Positions 37,660-46,780 of a stretch of DNA of 64,000 nt are shown here, one piece after another; the stretch's first letter is position 1, and the number at the start of each line of letters is the position of its first letter. The position numbers and the translations under genes were made by a program. The stretch comes from Ignavibacteriota bacterium (GTDB taxonomy: Bacteria > Bacteroidota > Ignavibacteria > Ignavibacteriales > Ignavibacteriaceae). The notes under the pieces are model-generated. The model ran no database searches. It was not told the origin of the DNA and saw only the letters and a list, made by a program, of their open reading frames with translations. The stretch covers positions 1,432,001 through 1,496,000 of the forward strand of contig CP053447.1 of the NCBI GenBank assembly GCA_013285425.1, given 5' to 3'.

Positions 37660-38553
37660 TCTCTTTTGGATGTAGCTGAATAATGCCTTATCAAATGGAG
37701 TTGATGTATCAATCAGATTATAATCAAAATTTGAATTCAGACATTCCCGTTTTATTTTCTTAATAAATTCATTCATAGCTTGCTGATATGCTTTCTGAAT
37801 ATGAAATGGCTGAGTAATCATTTCCTCATTGGTTTCCAGATCTTTAAATACTGCATCCTTACCAAATCCAAAAGTTCTTTCCATCGGGTCTAATATCTGA
37901 AAAATAATCACTTCGTTTTTTTGATGAGAAAAATGTTTAAGTGCTTTTATAACGCTGTCAATATCATCAAAAAAATCTGAAATTATAATAATTAATCCGC
38001 GCCGTTTTATCTTTTCTGCAACCTGAGTTAATGCCGATGCAGTATTTGTACTTGCTGATGGACTAATAACTGCAAGTTCTTTCAGGATCAAATGCAGATA
38101 ATTGTATGAGGACTTTGCCGGCAGAAAGGTGTTTAGTTTTTCTGAATAAACTGCCAGACTTACTGCATCCTGCTGGGTTATCATAAGATATGCTAAAGCA
38201 GCAGCAAGTGTTGCAGCATAATTAAGTTTTGATATTTGTTTATCCGAAGCATAGCTCATTGACTTGCTGTTATCCAGTATCAAATGACATCTTAGATTCG
38301 TTTCTTCTTCGTATTGCTTGATAAAATATCTGTCGGTTTTCCCAAATACACGCCAATCAACATTTCTTAAATTATCACCCTGCATATACGGGCGGTGCTG
38401 AGAAAACTCTACACTAAAACCATGATATGGGCTTTTGTGCAATCCAACCATAAATCCTTCAACAACTAATCTTGCTCTCAGGTCAAGATTTTTAATTTTA
38501 GAAATTATCTGCGGATTTAAGAACTCGAGATATTCAGCAGATGATTTAATCAA
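37645..38553 (-). CDS. DUF58 (BatA-like) domain protein
   Basis: 302 residues without a membrane segment. The family signature is YMQGDNLRNVDWRVFGKTDRYFI (residues 71-93, only part counted as signature) and a von Willebrand-like metal site DNSKSMSY (near 113-120). DUF58 proteins partner MoxR ATPases; here the gene is far from the MoxR gene at the left edge. The start is TTG at 38553 in a four-base TTGA overlap with the upstream TPR gene. The 3' end overlaps the converging mutase gene by 15 bases. Confidence 0.85.
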   Translation of the reverse strand: MIKSSAEYLEFLNPQIISKIKNLDLRARLVVEGFMVGLHKSPYHGFSVEFSQHRPYMQGDNLRNVDWRVFGKTDRYFIKQYEEETNLRCHLILDNSKSMSYASDKQISKLNYAATLAAALAYLMITQQDAVSLAVYSEKLNTFLPAKSSYNYLHLILKELAVISPSASTNTASALTQVAEKIKRRGLIIIISDFFDDIDSVIKALKHFSHQKNEVIIFQILDPMERTFGFGKDAVFKDLETNEEMITQPFHIQKAYQQAMNEFIKKIKRECLNSNFDYNLIDTSTPFDKALFSYIQKRSKLH

Positions 38554-39053
38554 TTATTTGCCGGCTGATTTTTATTTATTATATCGTTTGGGTCTATACC
38601 CATTATATCAAGTGATTGCTGAACCACCTGTGCGTATTTATGCTCAGGATATTTCTCTAAAAAAAGATTGTAGGTTCTTGTAGCCTTATCATAATCTTTA
38701 AGTTCGTTATCGTATAGAAATCCGCTTTGAAACAATGATAGTGGCGCTTCTTCACTTTCAGGATATTTTTCAAATACAGTATAATAAGTTTCCGCAGCTT
38801 TACTAAATGATGCCTTAAAACTAATTCCCTTAATAAGATGCTGCTCATACAAAGCTGCTATTTGCATTATTGATTTGGGTGCTATCTTGCTGTCAGGATA
38901 TTCGTTAATTAAATTTTCAAACTCTTTTATCGCTTCCGTATATTTCTTTTCTTTTACTAAAGAATCTGCTTTGTCAAAATATTCTTGTTCACTTGTTTTC
39001 GAACAGGCAATTACAGTAATAATAATCAGAATAAAAAGCTGGGATATTTTCAT
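38550..39053 (-). CDS. Tetratricopeptide-repeat lipoprotein, BamD-like
   Basis: 167 residues. Lipoprotein signal ending VIAC (C17), then TPR-like helices: YFDKADSLVKEKKYTEAIKE, NEYPDSKIAPKSIMQIAALY, EKYPESEEAPLSLFQSGFLY and EKYPEHKYAQVVQQSL. BamD-type proteins help fold outer-membrane barrels, but this one is shorter than usual (about 240-270 residues) and is better called a TPR lipoprotein. Coupled to the DUF58 gene. Confidence 0.7.
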   Translation of the reverse strand: MKISQLFILIIITVIACSKTSEQEYFDKADSLVKEKKYTEAIKEFENLINEYPDSKIAPKSIMQIAALYEQHLIKGISFKASFSKAAETYYTVFEKYPESEEAPLSLFQSGFLYDNELKDYDKATRTYNLFLEKYPEHKYAQVVQQSLDIMGIDPNDIINKNQPANN

Positions 39054-39130
39054 TTTGTTCCTTATTTATAAATTAAATCGGTTAAAGTTATTAAATGCTG
39101 ATTGAACAAACAATGCAAGTATATGTAAAC

Positions 39131-39163
39131 AAAAAAGCCGACCCATATTTCAGAGCCGGCTTT
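39131..39163 (-). terminator. Terminator of paralogue 1 (repeated four times in the window)
   Basis: AAAGCCGGCTC pairs with GGGTCGGCTTT (11 bp, two G-T wobbles), followed by a T run on the minus strand. The same 33-base unit occurs at 41638, 44146 and 46724. Confidence 0.85.
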
Positions 39164-39187
39164 CTTTAAGTTCTATTAAACCAATGC

Positions 39188-41422
39188 TTACTTGGTTAAT
39201 ATCATCTTCTTTATGGAACTGAATTTCTGTCCATCTATTCCATCTGCTTCTAATCTGTAGAAATATACACCGCTGTTCAATGAACTTGCGTCAAAGGAAA
39301 CCTCCTGACTGCCTGCTGACATCTGTCCATTTAACAAGGATGCTACTTCCTGACCTAATACGTTGAATATCTTCAGGCTTACTTTGCTATCTACTGCAAG
39401 ACTGAAGTTTATTGTTGTACTTGGGTTAAATGGATTTGGATAGTTCTGTTCCAATGCAAATACTGATGGAGCAATTACTTCGGCTTCTACAACATTTGAA
39501 TATTCAAAATTGCCATTATAGTCAACTTGTTTTAATCTGTAACTGTAGTGACCAGCTTTTAGGTCTTTATCAATATATGAATAATTGCGTATTTCTGTTG
39601 CTGTACCTTGCCCTTGAACAAATGTAATTGTATGGAATTCTTCGCCAGAACTTCTTTGAACTTCGAATCCATGATTGTTTGTTTCAGTTGCGGTTGACCA
39701 GTTTAAGGTTACTGAATTGTTATCAGATTTGGCTATAAAGGATATTAACTCTACAGGTATTAGTTGTCTTACACATAAATTATCCCAATAGATATAATCT
39801 ATATTGAATGAATAGCCGTTGTATGATATCTGAATCTGAGCATTATCTGAACCAGTTGCAGGTGTGGTAAATGAACCTTCAATCAATGTTGGACCAACAT
39901 TCGCTGTTGGATCAACTACCTGATATAATACTTCTTGGGTTGTACCGCCATCATAAGTGATACCTACGGTTACTGTTCCGCTTGGTGCAGCATAATAATC
40001 AAGGAAGAAATTGAATGAAAAAGTTGATGCCATATTATTTACTAAAGGTATTTCATTTGATCTAATCAAAGACACACCTGTAAATGATGGGGTCCACCTC
40101 ATTCTAAGTTCAGGAGCAGTGCCGCCTGCATTTGCTGTGCCACTTGCTGTCCAGTTGGTCACTCCCAATGGTCCTACAATTGTCCAGTTGTTTAGATCTG
40201 CAAAAGGCTCACAAAAATCAACTAAACTTGGATCCTGGATTGTCCTGAATGACCAGGTTGAAGAAGTAATATTACAAGTATCAATCTTATTAACTACTTT
40301 CCATTGATAGTTTCTATAATAATTTAAAGAACCTGGAACAGCAAACTGAGTTATTGGTGCACCGGAATAAAATGATACCATATTACCAGTAGGACCGAAA
40401 AATACTTCAACTTGATTTGGTGGCACTGTTCCGGGTCCGCCATTTGACCAGCTTAAAACTACACCTGAAAGTGGAAGATCAACTGCGTTATTAGCAGGAG
40501 TCGGATTTTCAGGAGTTTGAACAGGACAAGGAGGACCGGTTAAAGCCAACTCATAACCGAATAATTTATCTGGTGTGCCCTGTAAAAGACCTCCAAGGAT
40601 GGCTTTACCTGGTACTAGATCATCAGTAACAAATAATCCGCCTGCAATACCCTGTGCATTACCAAGACCAACATCAGATATAACATCGTGCTGTACGCCG
40701 GTGTATGTACCTGCTGTATAATCCATTTGCATTATGTATTGAGGAGTGCCTGCTCCTGAACCCTGCGACCATACCCATAAAAATGGACCGCCGACAGACC
40801 AGTTATCATAAGCGATTCCATATACTCCCGTTACAGTACTAGCGATAGTTCTCAATAATGTACCAGACATACTAAATTCATAAAAGCTAAGATTTGGTGA
40901 TGTCCAGTTACCTACTATAAGACTTCCTAAGCCGCCGTCACCATCAGGATTGTAAGTAATAAATCTTGCACCATTTGGTGCAGCACTAACTGGAACAGTT
41001 CCAATTAGTGACCTTGAAACAGGATCAACTATCTGAACAGTTGAAGTATTTATCGAACAGTAAATAAACTGTCCATCAAAAGCCATTCCTCTTGTTCCGG
41101 AAAATGGAAGGTTAAATTGAACATCAAGTGTCCCATCAGAATTCCATTGATGAGCAACAGCAGATGCCCAACGACTTGTCCAAAACTTACCTAAAGTTGG
41201 AATATAAACTGCTCCAGCATTACCTGCTGCACCTGTAATTACAGTTGCATCATAATCGAATTCAACATCCCAAGTAGCTTCAGTAACAGGTATAGTTGGT
41301 TCGATTTTTACCCCTGTAATACTTGGATCAATATCTCTGTTTTGAAGAGCTTGCTGGGGAAACACTATACTTACGGTAAATAAAACAAAAAGCACAGAAA
41401 ATGTAAATAGTTTTTTACACAT
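39188..41422 (-). CDS. T9SS-secreted surface protein, paralogue 1 of 4 (propeller N-domain)
   Basis: 744 residues. Signal peptide to about residue 23 (VSIVFPQQ). N-terminal beta-propeller-like domain (about 45-295: AGAVYIPTLGKFWTSRWASA, SGTRGMAFDGQFIYCSINTS). A fixed joint GPPCPVQTP then starts the common chassis: an Ig-like module (WSNGGPGTVPPNQVEVFFGP), a jelly-roll-like module (CEPFADLNNWTIVGPLGVT...), a fibronectin-like module (GFEVQRSSGEEF) and the T9SS type A sorting domain (NYPNPFNPSTTINFSL, LNSGVYFYRLEAD). Function unknown; no catalytic motif. The start is ATG 41422 with GAGG nine bases upstream. Confidence 0.85.
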   Translation of the reverse strand: MCKKLFTFSVLFVLFTVSIVFPQQALQNRDIDPSITGVKIEPTIPVTEATWDVEFDYDATVITGAAGNAGAVYIPTLGKFWTSRWASAVAHQWNSDGTLDVQFNLPFSGTRGMAFDGQFIYCSINTSTVQIVDPVSRSLIGTVPVSAAPNGARFITYNPDGDGGLGSLIVGNWTSPNLSFYEFSMSGTLLRTIASTVTGVYGIAYDNWSVGGPFLWVWSQGSGAGTPQYIMQMDYTAGTYTGVQHDVISDVGLGNAQGIAGGLFVTDDLVPGKAILGGLLQGTPDKLFGYELALTGPPCPVQTPENPTPANNAVDLPLSGVVLSWSNGGPGTVPPNQVEVFFGPTGNMVSFYSGAPITQFAVPGSLNYYRNYQWKVVNKIDTCNITSSTWSFRTIQDPSLVDFCEPFADLNNWTIVGPLGVTNWTASGTANAGGTAPELRMRWTPSFTGVSLIRSNEIPLVNNMASTFSFNFFLDYYAAPSGTVTVGITYDGGTTQEVLYQVVDPTANVGPTLIEGSFTTPATGSDNAQIQISYNGYSFNIDYIYWDNLCVRQLIPVELISFIAKSDNNSVTLNWSTATETNNHGFEVQRSSGEEFHTITFVQGQGTATEIRNYSYIDKDLKAGHYSYRLKQVDYNGNFEYSNVVEAEVIAPSVFALEQNYPNPFNPSTTINFSLAVDSKVSLKIFNVLGQEVASLLNGQMSAGSQEVSFDASSLNSGVYFYRLEADGIDGQKFSSIKKMILTK

Positions 41423-41542
41423 ATATGCCTCTATATATTATAAACGATAAAGTAAAGTTTATTAGAAGAACGGTTAAATATTAACTACTTTTTCATATAA
41501 ATCAAGCAAATCTCAATAAATATTTCAGTCCGAATTATTTTT

Positions 41543-41561
41543 CAAACATACATAAATTATA
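41543..41561 (-). promoter_or_regulatory. Possible promoter of paralogue 1
   Basis: On the minus strand TGTTATAAT (extended -10, 41556-41564) is followed by TATGTTTG (41543-41550), a match to the Bacteroidota -7 TAnnTTTG. Both are kept in the second copy at 44048-44072. Either would leave a long leader of about 120-135 bases before the ATG. Recent duplication limits the value of this conservation. Confidence 0.35.
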
Positions 41562-41637
41562 ACAGGTTAAAGTATCATTTACTTTTAATATGGATAATCC
41601 TCATTTAAGGGGATTTCTTAATAATATTAAAGTTATA

Positions 41638-41670
41638 AAAAAAGCCGACCCATATTTCAGAGCCGGCTTT
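41638..41670 (-). terminator. Terminator of paralogue 2
   Basis: Same hairpin as at 39131, 25 bases after the stop of paralogue 2. Confidence 0.85.
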
Positions 41671-41694
41671 CTTTAAGTTCTACTAAACCAATGC

Positions 41695-43926
41695 TTACTT
41701 GGTTAATATCATCTTCTTTATGGAACTGAATTTCTGTCCATCTATTCCATCTGCTTCTAATCTGTAGAAATATACACCGCTGTTCAATGAACTTGCGTCA
41801 AAGGAAACCTCCTGACTGCCTGCTGACATCTGTCCATTTAACAAGGATGCTACTTCCTGACCTAATACGTTGAATATCTTCAGGCTTACTTTGCTATCTA
41901 CTGCAAGACTGAAGTTTATTGTTGTACTTGGGTTAAATGGATTTGGATAGTTCTGTTCCAATGCAAATACTGATGGAGCAATTACTTCGGCTTCTACAAC
42001 ATTTGAATATTCAAAGTTGCCATTATAGTCAACTTGTTTTAATCTGTAACTGTAGTGACCAGCTTTTAGGTCTTTATCAATATATGAATAATTGTGTATT
42101 TCTGTTGCTGTACCTTGCCCTTGAACAAATGTAATTGTATGGAATTCTTCGCCAGAACTTCTTTGAACTTCGAATCCATGATTGTTTGTTTCAGTTGCAG
42201 TTGTCCAGTTTAAGGTTACTGAATTGTTATCAGATCTGGCTGTAAAGGATGTTAACTCTACAGGTATTACTTGTTTGACACATAAATTATCCCAATAGAT
42301 ATAATCTATATTGAATGTATAGCCATTATAAGTTATCTGAAGCTGAGCATTCTCTGAACCTGTTGCTGGTGTGGTAAATGAGCCTTCAATCAATGTCGGA
42401 CCAACATTCGCTGTTGGATCAACTACCTGATATAATACTTCTTCGGTTGTGCCGCCATCATAAGTGATACCTACGGTTACTGTTCCGCTTGGTGCAGCAT
42501 AATAATCAAGGAAGAAATTGAATGAAAAAGTTGATGCCGTATTATTTACTAAAGGTATTGCATTTGATCTAATCAAAGACACACCTGTAAATGATGGAGA
42601 CCAACCCATTCTAAGTTCAGGAGCAGTGCCGCCTGCATTTGCTGAAGCACTTGCTGTCCAGTTGGTTAATCCCAATGGTCCTACAATTGTCCAGTTGCTT
42701 AGATCTGCAAAAGGCTCACAATGCTCAACTAAATTTGGATCCTGGATTGTCCTGAATGACCAGGTTGAAGAAGTAATATTACAAGTATCAATCTTATTAA
42801 CTACTTTCCATTGATAGTTAGTAAAATAATTTAATGTGCCAAGTGACCACTGAGTTACCGGTGCACCGGAATAAACCGATACCATATTACCAGTAGGACC
42901 GAAAAATACTTCAACTTGATTTGGTGGCACTGTTCCGGGTCCGCCATTTGACCAGCTTAAAACTACACCTGAAAGTGGAAGATCAACTGCGTTATTAGCA
43001 GGAGTCGGATTTTCAGGAGTTTGAACAGGACAAGGAGGACCGGTTAAAGCCAACTCATAACCGAATAATTTATCTGGTGTGCCCTGTAAAAGACCTCCTA
43101 GGATGGCTTTACCTGGTACTAGATCATCAGTAACAAATAATCCGCCTGCAATACCCTGTGCATTACCAAGACCAACATCAGATATAACATCGTGCTGTAC
43201 GCCGGTATATGTACCTGCTGTATAATCCATTTGCATTATGTATTGAGGAGTGCCTGCTCCTGAACCCTGCGACCATACCCATAAAAATGGACCGCCGACA
43301 GACCAGTTATCATAAGCGATTCCATATACTCCCGTTACAGTACTAGCGATAGTTCTCAATAATGTACCAGACATACTAAATTCATAAAAGCTAAGATTTG
43401 GTGATGTCCAGTTACCTACTATAAGACTTCCTAAGCCGCCGTCACCATCAGGATTGTAAGTAATAAATCTTGCACCATTTGGTGCAGCACTAACTGGAAC
43501 AGTTCCAATTAGTGACCTTGAAACAGGATCAACTATCTGAACAGCTGAAGTATTTATCGAACAGTAAATAAACTGTCCATCAAAAGCCATTCCTCTTGTT
43601 CCGGAAAATGGAAGGTCAAATTGAACATCAAGTGTCCCATCAGAATTCCATTGATGAGCAACAGCAGTTGCCCAACGACTTGTCCAAAACTTACCTAAAG
43701 TTGGAATATAAACTGCTCCAGCATTACCTGCTGCACCTGTAATTACAGTTGCATCATAATCGAATTCAACATCCCAAGTAGCTTCAGTAACAGGTATAGT
43801 TGGTTCGATTTTTACCCCTGTAATACTTGGATCAATATCTCTGTTTTGAAGAGCTTGCTGGGGAAACACGATACTTACGGTAAATAAAACAAAAAACACA
43901 GAAAATGTAAATAGTTTTTTACACAT
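41695..43926 (-). CDS. T9SS-secreted surface protein, paralogue 2 of 4 (propeller N-domain)
   Basis: 743 residues from ATG 43926 (MCKKLF), chosen over an ATG at 43938 because that ATG overlaps the GGAGG ribosome-binding site and paralogue 1 starts at the equivalent of 43926. The N-terminal propeller is almost identical to paralogue 1. The central modules (WSLGTLNYFTN, CEPFADLSNWTIVGPLGLT) instead match paralogues 3 and 4. The fibronectin-like and T9SS sorting parts return to the paralogue 1 form (GFEVQRSSGEEF, SVFALEQNYPNPFNP). It is thus a mosaic. Function unknown. Confidence 0.85.
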   Translation of the reverse strand: MCKKLFTFSVFFVLFTVSIVFPQQALQNRDIDPSITGVKIEPTIPVTEATWDVEFDYDATVITGAAGNAGAVYIPTLGKFWTSRWATAVAHQWNSDGTLDVQFDLPFSGTRGMAFDGQFIYCSINTSAVQIVDPVSRSLIGTVPVSAAPNGARFITYNPDGDGGLGSLIVGNWTSPNLSFYEFSMSGTLLRTIASTVTGVYGIAYDNWSVGGPFLWVWSQGSGAGTPQYIMQMDYTAGTYTGVQHDVISDVGLGNAQGIAGGLFVTDDLVPGKAILGGLLQGTPDKLFGYELALTGPPCPVQTPENPTPANNAVDLPLSGVVLSWSNGGPGTVPPNQVEVFFGPTGNMVSVYSGAPVTQWSLGTLNYFTNYQWKVVNKIDTCNITSSTWSFRTIQDPNLVEHCEPFADLSNWTIVGPLGLTNWTASASANAGGTAPELRMGWSPSFTGVSLIRSNAIPLVNNTASTFSFNFFLDYYAAPSGTVTVGITYDGGTTEEVLYQVVDPTANVGPTLIEGSFTTPATGSENAQLQITYNGYTFNIDYIYWDNLCVKQVIPVELTSFTARSDNNSVTLNWTTATETNNHGFEVQRSSGEEFHTITFVQGQGTATEIHNYSYIDKDLKAGHYSYRLKQVDYNGNFEYSNVVEAEVIAPSVFALEQNYPNPFNPSTTINFSLAVDSKVSLKIFNVLGQEVASLLNGQMSAGSQEVSFDASSLNSGVYFYRLEADGIDGQKFSSIKKMILTK

Positions 43927-44047
43927 ATATGCCTCCATATATTAGAAATGATAAAGTAAAGTTGATTAGAAGAACGGTTAGATTTTAACTATTTTTTTCA
44001 TATAAATCAAGCAAATCTCAATAAATATTTCAGTCCGAATTATTTTT

Positions 44048-44072
44048 CAAACATACATACTTAATTATAACA
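44048..44072 (-). promoter_or_regulatory. Possible promoter of paralogue 2
   Basis: Counterpart of the elements before paralogue 1: TGTTATAAT (44064-44072) and TATGTTTG (44048-44055) on the minus strand, about 122-138 bases ahead of ATG 43926. Confidence 0.35.
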
Positions 44073-44145
44073 GGTTAAAGTATCATTTACTTTTAATATA
44101 GATAATCCTCATTTAAGGGGATGTCTTAATAATATTAAAGTTATA

Positions 44146-44178
44146 AAAAAAGCCGACCCATATTTCAGAGCCGGCTTT
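44146..44178 (-). terminator. Terminator of paralogue 3
   Basis: Same hairpin as at 39131, 25 bases after the stop of paralogue 3. Confidence 0.85.
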
Positions 44179-44202
44179 CTTTAAGTTCTATTAAACCAAT
44201 GC

Positions 44203-46338
44203 TTACTTGGTTAATATCATCTTCTTTGTGGAACTGAATTTCTGTCCATCTATTCCATCTGCTTCTAATCTGTAGAAATATACACCGCTGTTCAATGAAC
44301 TTGCGTCAAAGGAAACCTTCTGGCTGCCTGCTGACATCTGTCCATTTAACAAGGATGCTACTTCCTGACCTAATACGTTGAATACCTTCAGGCTTACTTT
44401 GCTATCTACTGCAAGACTGAAGTTTATTGTTGTACTTGGGTTAAATGGATTTGGATAGTTCTGTCCTAATGTATATTCCCTTAATCCTAATACTTCTACT
44501 TCAACTGCATTTGAGTATTCAAATGAACCATCAAGGTCTATTTGTTTTAGTCTGTATGTATATGTACCAGCTTCTACATTCTGATCTAAATATACATAGT
44601 TATTTGTACTTGTAGAGGTTCCGTGACCTGCTACAAAACCAACTGACTGATATTCACCGCCATTGCTTCTTTCAATCTGGAAACCGCTGTTATTTAATTC
44701 GGTTGCAGTTGTCCAGTTTAAGGTTACTGTGTTGTTATCAGATTTAGCTATAAAGGATGTTAACTCTACAGGTATTACTTGTTTGACACATAAATTATCC
44801 CAATAGATATAATCTATATTGAATGTATAGCCGTTATAAGTTATCTGAAGCTGAGCATTCTCTGAACCTGTTGCTGGTGTGGTAAATGAACCTTCAATCA
44901 ATGCCGGACCAACATTTGCTGGTGGATCAACTACCTGATATAATACTTCTTCGGTTGTGCCGCCATCATAAGTGATACCTACGGTTACTGTTCCGCTTGG
45001 TGCAGCAAAATAATCAAGGAAGAAATTGAATGAAAAAGTTGATGCCGTATTATTTACTAAAGGTATTGCATTTGATCTAATCAAAGACACACCTGTAAAT
45101 GATGGAGACCAACCCATTCTAAGTTCAGGAGCAGTGCCGCCTGCATTTGCTGTAGCACTTGCTGTCCAGTTGGTTAATCCCAATGGTCCTACAATTGTCC
45201 AGTTGCTTAGATCTGCAAAAGGCTCACAATGCTCAACTAAATTTGGATCCTGGATTGTCCTGAATGCCCAGGTTGAAGAAGAAATATTACAAGTATCAAT
45301 CTTATTAACTACTTTCCATTGATAGTTTGTAAAATAATTTAATGTGCCAGGTGACCACTGAGTTACCGGTGCACCGGAATAAACTGATACCATATTACCG
45401 GCAGGGCCGAAAAATACTTCAACTTGATTTGGTGGCACTGTTCCGGGTCCGCCATTTGACCAGCTTAAATTTACACCTGTAATCGGAACATCAACTGCGT
45501 TATTTGCAGGGGTTGGATTTTCAGGAGTTTGAACAGGACAAGGAGGACCGCTATTTCCTAAAACTATAAATGGAATACCTTGCGGATAAGTACCATCAAC
45601 AGCAGCTGCCCAGCCTGTGCTGGTTAATTGTAAAGCATCACCTGTTGTTGTTTGACCAACTATCGAAACAGCAGGAGCCCAAGGTCCTGAAGCTAAAGTA
45701 CCGCCAAGGCTTACTTCAACCCAATATGTACCTGGTCCTAATGTTAAAGCAGGAGAAAACTGAACAACAACTCTCATAATTGGTCTGTCACTTGCTGAAG
45801 GAGATGTATCCAAAGCTCTATAAATATTTGTCCAACTTGTTGAACTTAAACGGTTAGTTGTAAGATCTCCAAAAACTATTGTACCGCCAGCATTTGGAGC
45901 ACCATTCCAAATCCGAATGCGGGCATCATTGATGGTAGAAGTTGTACTGGAACCTGTTTGATATGTAAAGAATTGTAATTCTTCAATATTCCATGAAGCA
46001 CCATTGATTGTAAAATCGTCAGCTACAGAATTTCCTGCACTTATTTGTGCTCCAAAGCCGTAAGTACCTAATCCAATTGCTGATTGAAGTGCACTCAAAT
46101 CAGCTCCGCCTGAGCCGCCTGCCGGATTTGTTACAAGCGGACCGTTGTCAAAAAGCAAAGCCAATGTACCATCATAAGGGATTGGAATGTTTTGACCTGC
46201 CGGTGTTTGAACTTTTGTGTGTGTACCAGTATATACTTCTTTAACATTGCTAATTGATGAAGATTGCGCGATAATAGAACCCGCAAATATCAAAGCAACA
46301 AGAACTGTTAAGGAAAGTGTATAGATTTGTTTAAGCAT
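44203..46338 (-). CDS. T9SS-secreted surface protein, paralogue 3 of 4 (unique N-domain)
   Basis: 711 residues. Signal peptide (LSLTVLVALIFAGSIIAQ). The N-terminal domain (about 25-260) is unrelated to paralogues 1, 2 and 4: it has AVADDFTINGASWNIEELQF-like sequence and LGPGTYWVEVSLGG, suggesting a beta-sandwich, carbohydrate-binding-like fold. After GPPCPVQTP the chassis is nearly identical to paralogue 4, including GFQIERSNGGEYQSVGF and the same T9SS domain (LGQNYPNPFNPSTTINFSL). GGAGG lies just before the ATG. A TATAAT at 46415-46420 could be the -10 element. Confidence 0.85.
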   Translation of the reverse strand: MLKQIYTLSLTVLVALIFAGSIIAQSSSISNVKEVYTGTHTKVQTPAGQNIPIPYDGTLALLFDNGPLVTNPAGGSGGADLSALQSAIGLGTYGFGAQISAGNSVADDFTINGASWNIEELQFFTYQTGSSTTSTINDARIRIWNGAPNAGGTIVFGDLTTNRLSSTSWTNIYRALDTSPSASDRPIMRVVVQFSPALTLGPGTYWVEVSLGGTLASGPWAPAVSIVGQTTTGDALQLTSTGWAAAVDGTYPQGIPFIVLGNSGPPCPVQTPENPTPANNAVDVPITGVNLSWSNGGPGTVPPNQVEVFFGPAGNMVSVYSGAPVTQWSPGTLNYFTNYQWKVVNKIDTCNISSSTWAFRTIQDPNLVEHCEPFADLSNWTIVGPLGLTNWTASATANAGGTAPELRMGWSPSFTGVSLIRSNAIPLVNNTASTFSFNFFLDYFAAPSGTVTVGITYDGGTTEEVLYQVVDPPANVGPALIEGSFTTPATGSENAQLQITYNGYTFNIDYIYWDNLCVKQVIPVELTSFIAKSDNNTVTLNWTTATELNNSGFQIERSNGGEYQSVGFVAGHGTSTSTNNYVYLDQNVEAGTYTYRLKQIDLDGSFEYSNAVEVEVLGLREYTLGQNYPNPFNPSTTINFSLAVDSKVSLKVFNVLGQEVASLLNGQMSAGSQKVSFDASSLNSGVYFYRLEADGIDGQKFSSTKKMILTK

Positions 46339-46723
46339 GAGACCTCCGAAAATAATGTTTAAAGAAAGTTAATTAATTAAGAACCAAATCATACTTTTAA
46401 AACTACTTTTAATCATTATACGCAAAAATAATTAGTTATTTTTTTACCTTGCGCACAATACAATTTTTTATTCTTTAAATCAAATAGATTTTTAAAATTT
46501 TTATAAAAATTTTTAAACTCTTTATAGATGTAAGAGTATTTTTAGAGTATTATATAATTGGATGAATATTTCCACAATAATTTACAGAGATTCAAGAAAT
46601 TTTTTGCTTGTTATTTTATAGATTTACTTTCACTTGAGATTAATTTGAAATCTCTTATCATCATTAAAATTCCCGATTTAGTATGAATAAAGTTAAAATA
46701 ATTTATCCTCCAGGAGTTTCATA
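46339..46723. other. Leader and intergenic region of paralogue 3
   Basis: About 385 AT-rich bases. It holds the GGAGG ribosome-binding site and a TATAAT at 46415-46420 (minus strand) without a clear -35. No gene seen. It shows no clear similarity to the duplicated leaders of paralogues 1 and 2. Confidence 0.5.
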
Positions 46724-46756
46724 AAAAAAGCCGACCCATATTTCAGAGCCGGCTTT
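46724..46756 (-). terminator. Terminator of paralogue 4
   Basis: Same hairpin as at 39131, 25 bases after the stop of paralogue 4. Confidence 0.85.
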
Positions 46757-46780
46757 CTTTAAGTTCTACTAAACCAATGC

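Larger units (their letters stand above)
39131..41637 (-). repeat. Tandem duplication unit A (2.5 kb)
   Basis: Includes the terminator, paralogue 1 and its upstream region. Unit B (41638-44145) is the same arrangement with a period of 2507-2508 bases and near-identical sequence over most of its length, except for a diverged tract in the middle (42.2-42.9 kb in unit B). Confidence 0.85.
41638..44145 (-). repeat. Tandem duplication unit B (2.5 kb)
   Basis: The second copy of unit A, including the 5' leader (43927-44145 against 41423-41637, about 95% identical by eye). Its middle, about 42.2 to 42.88 kb, matches paralogues 3 and 4 instead of unit A, as expected from gene conversion. Confidence 0.85.

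Noticed and set aside
40011..45322. Conserved antisense open frames of 98 codons in three cargo paralogues (40011, 42518 and 45026, plus strand)
   Set aside because: They mirror the duplicated coding strand of the chassis, and their similarity is explained by that. No ribosome-binding site or recognisable domain.
39131..46756. Possible CRISPR or mobile-element repeats because the hairpin recurs four times
   Set aside because: Spacing is about 2.5 kb with genes between, and each hairpin is a terminator; no spacers, transposase or inverted ends.
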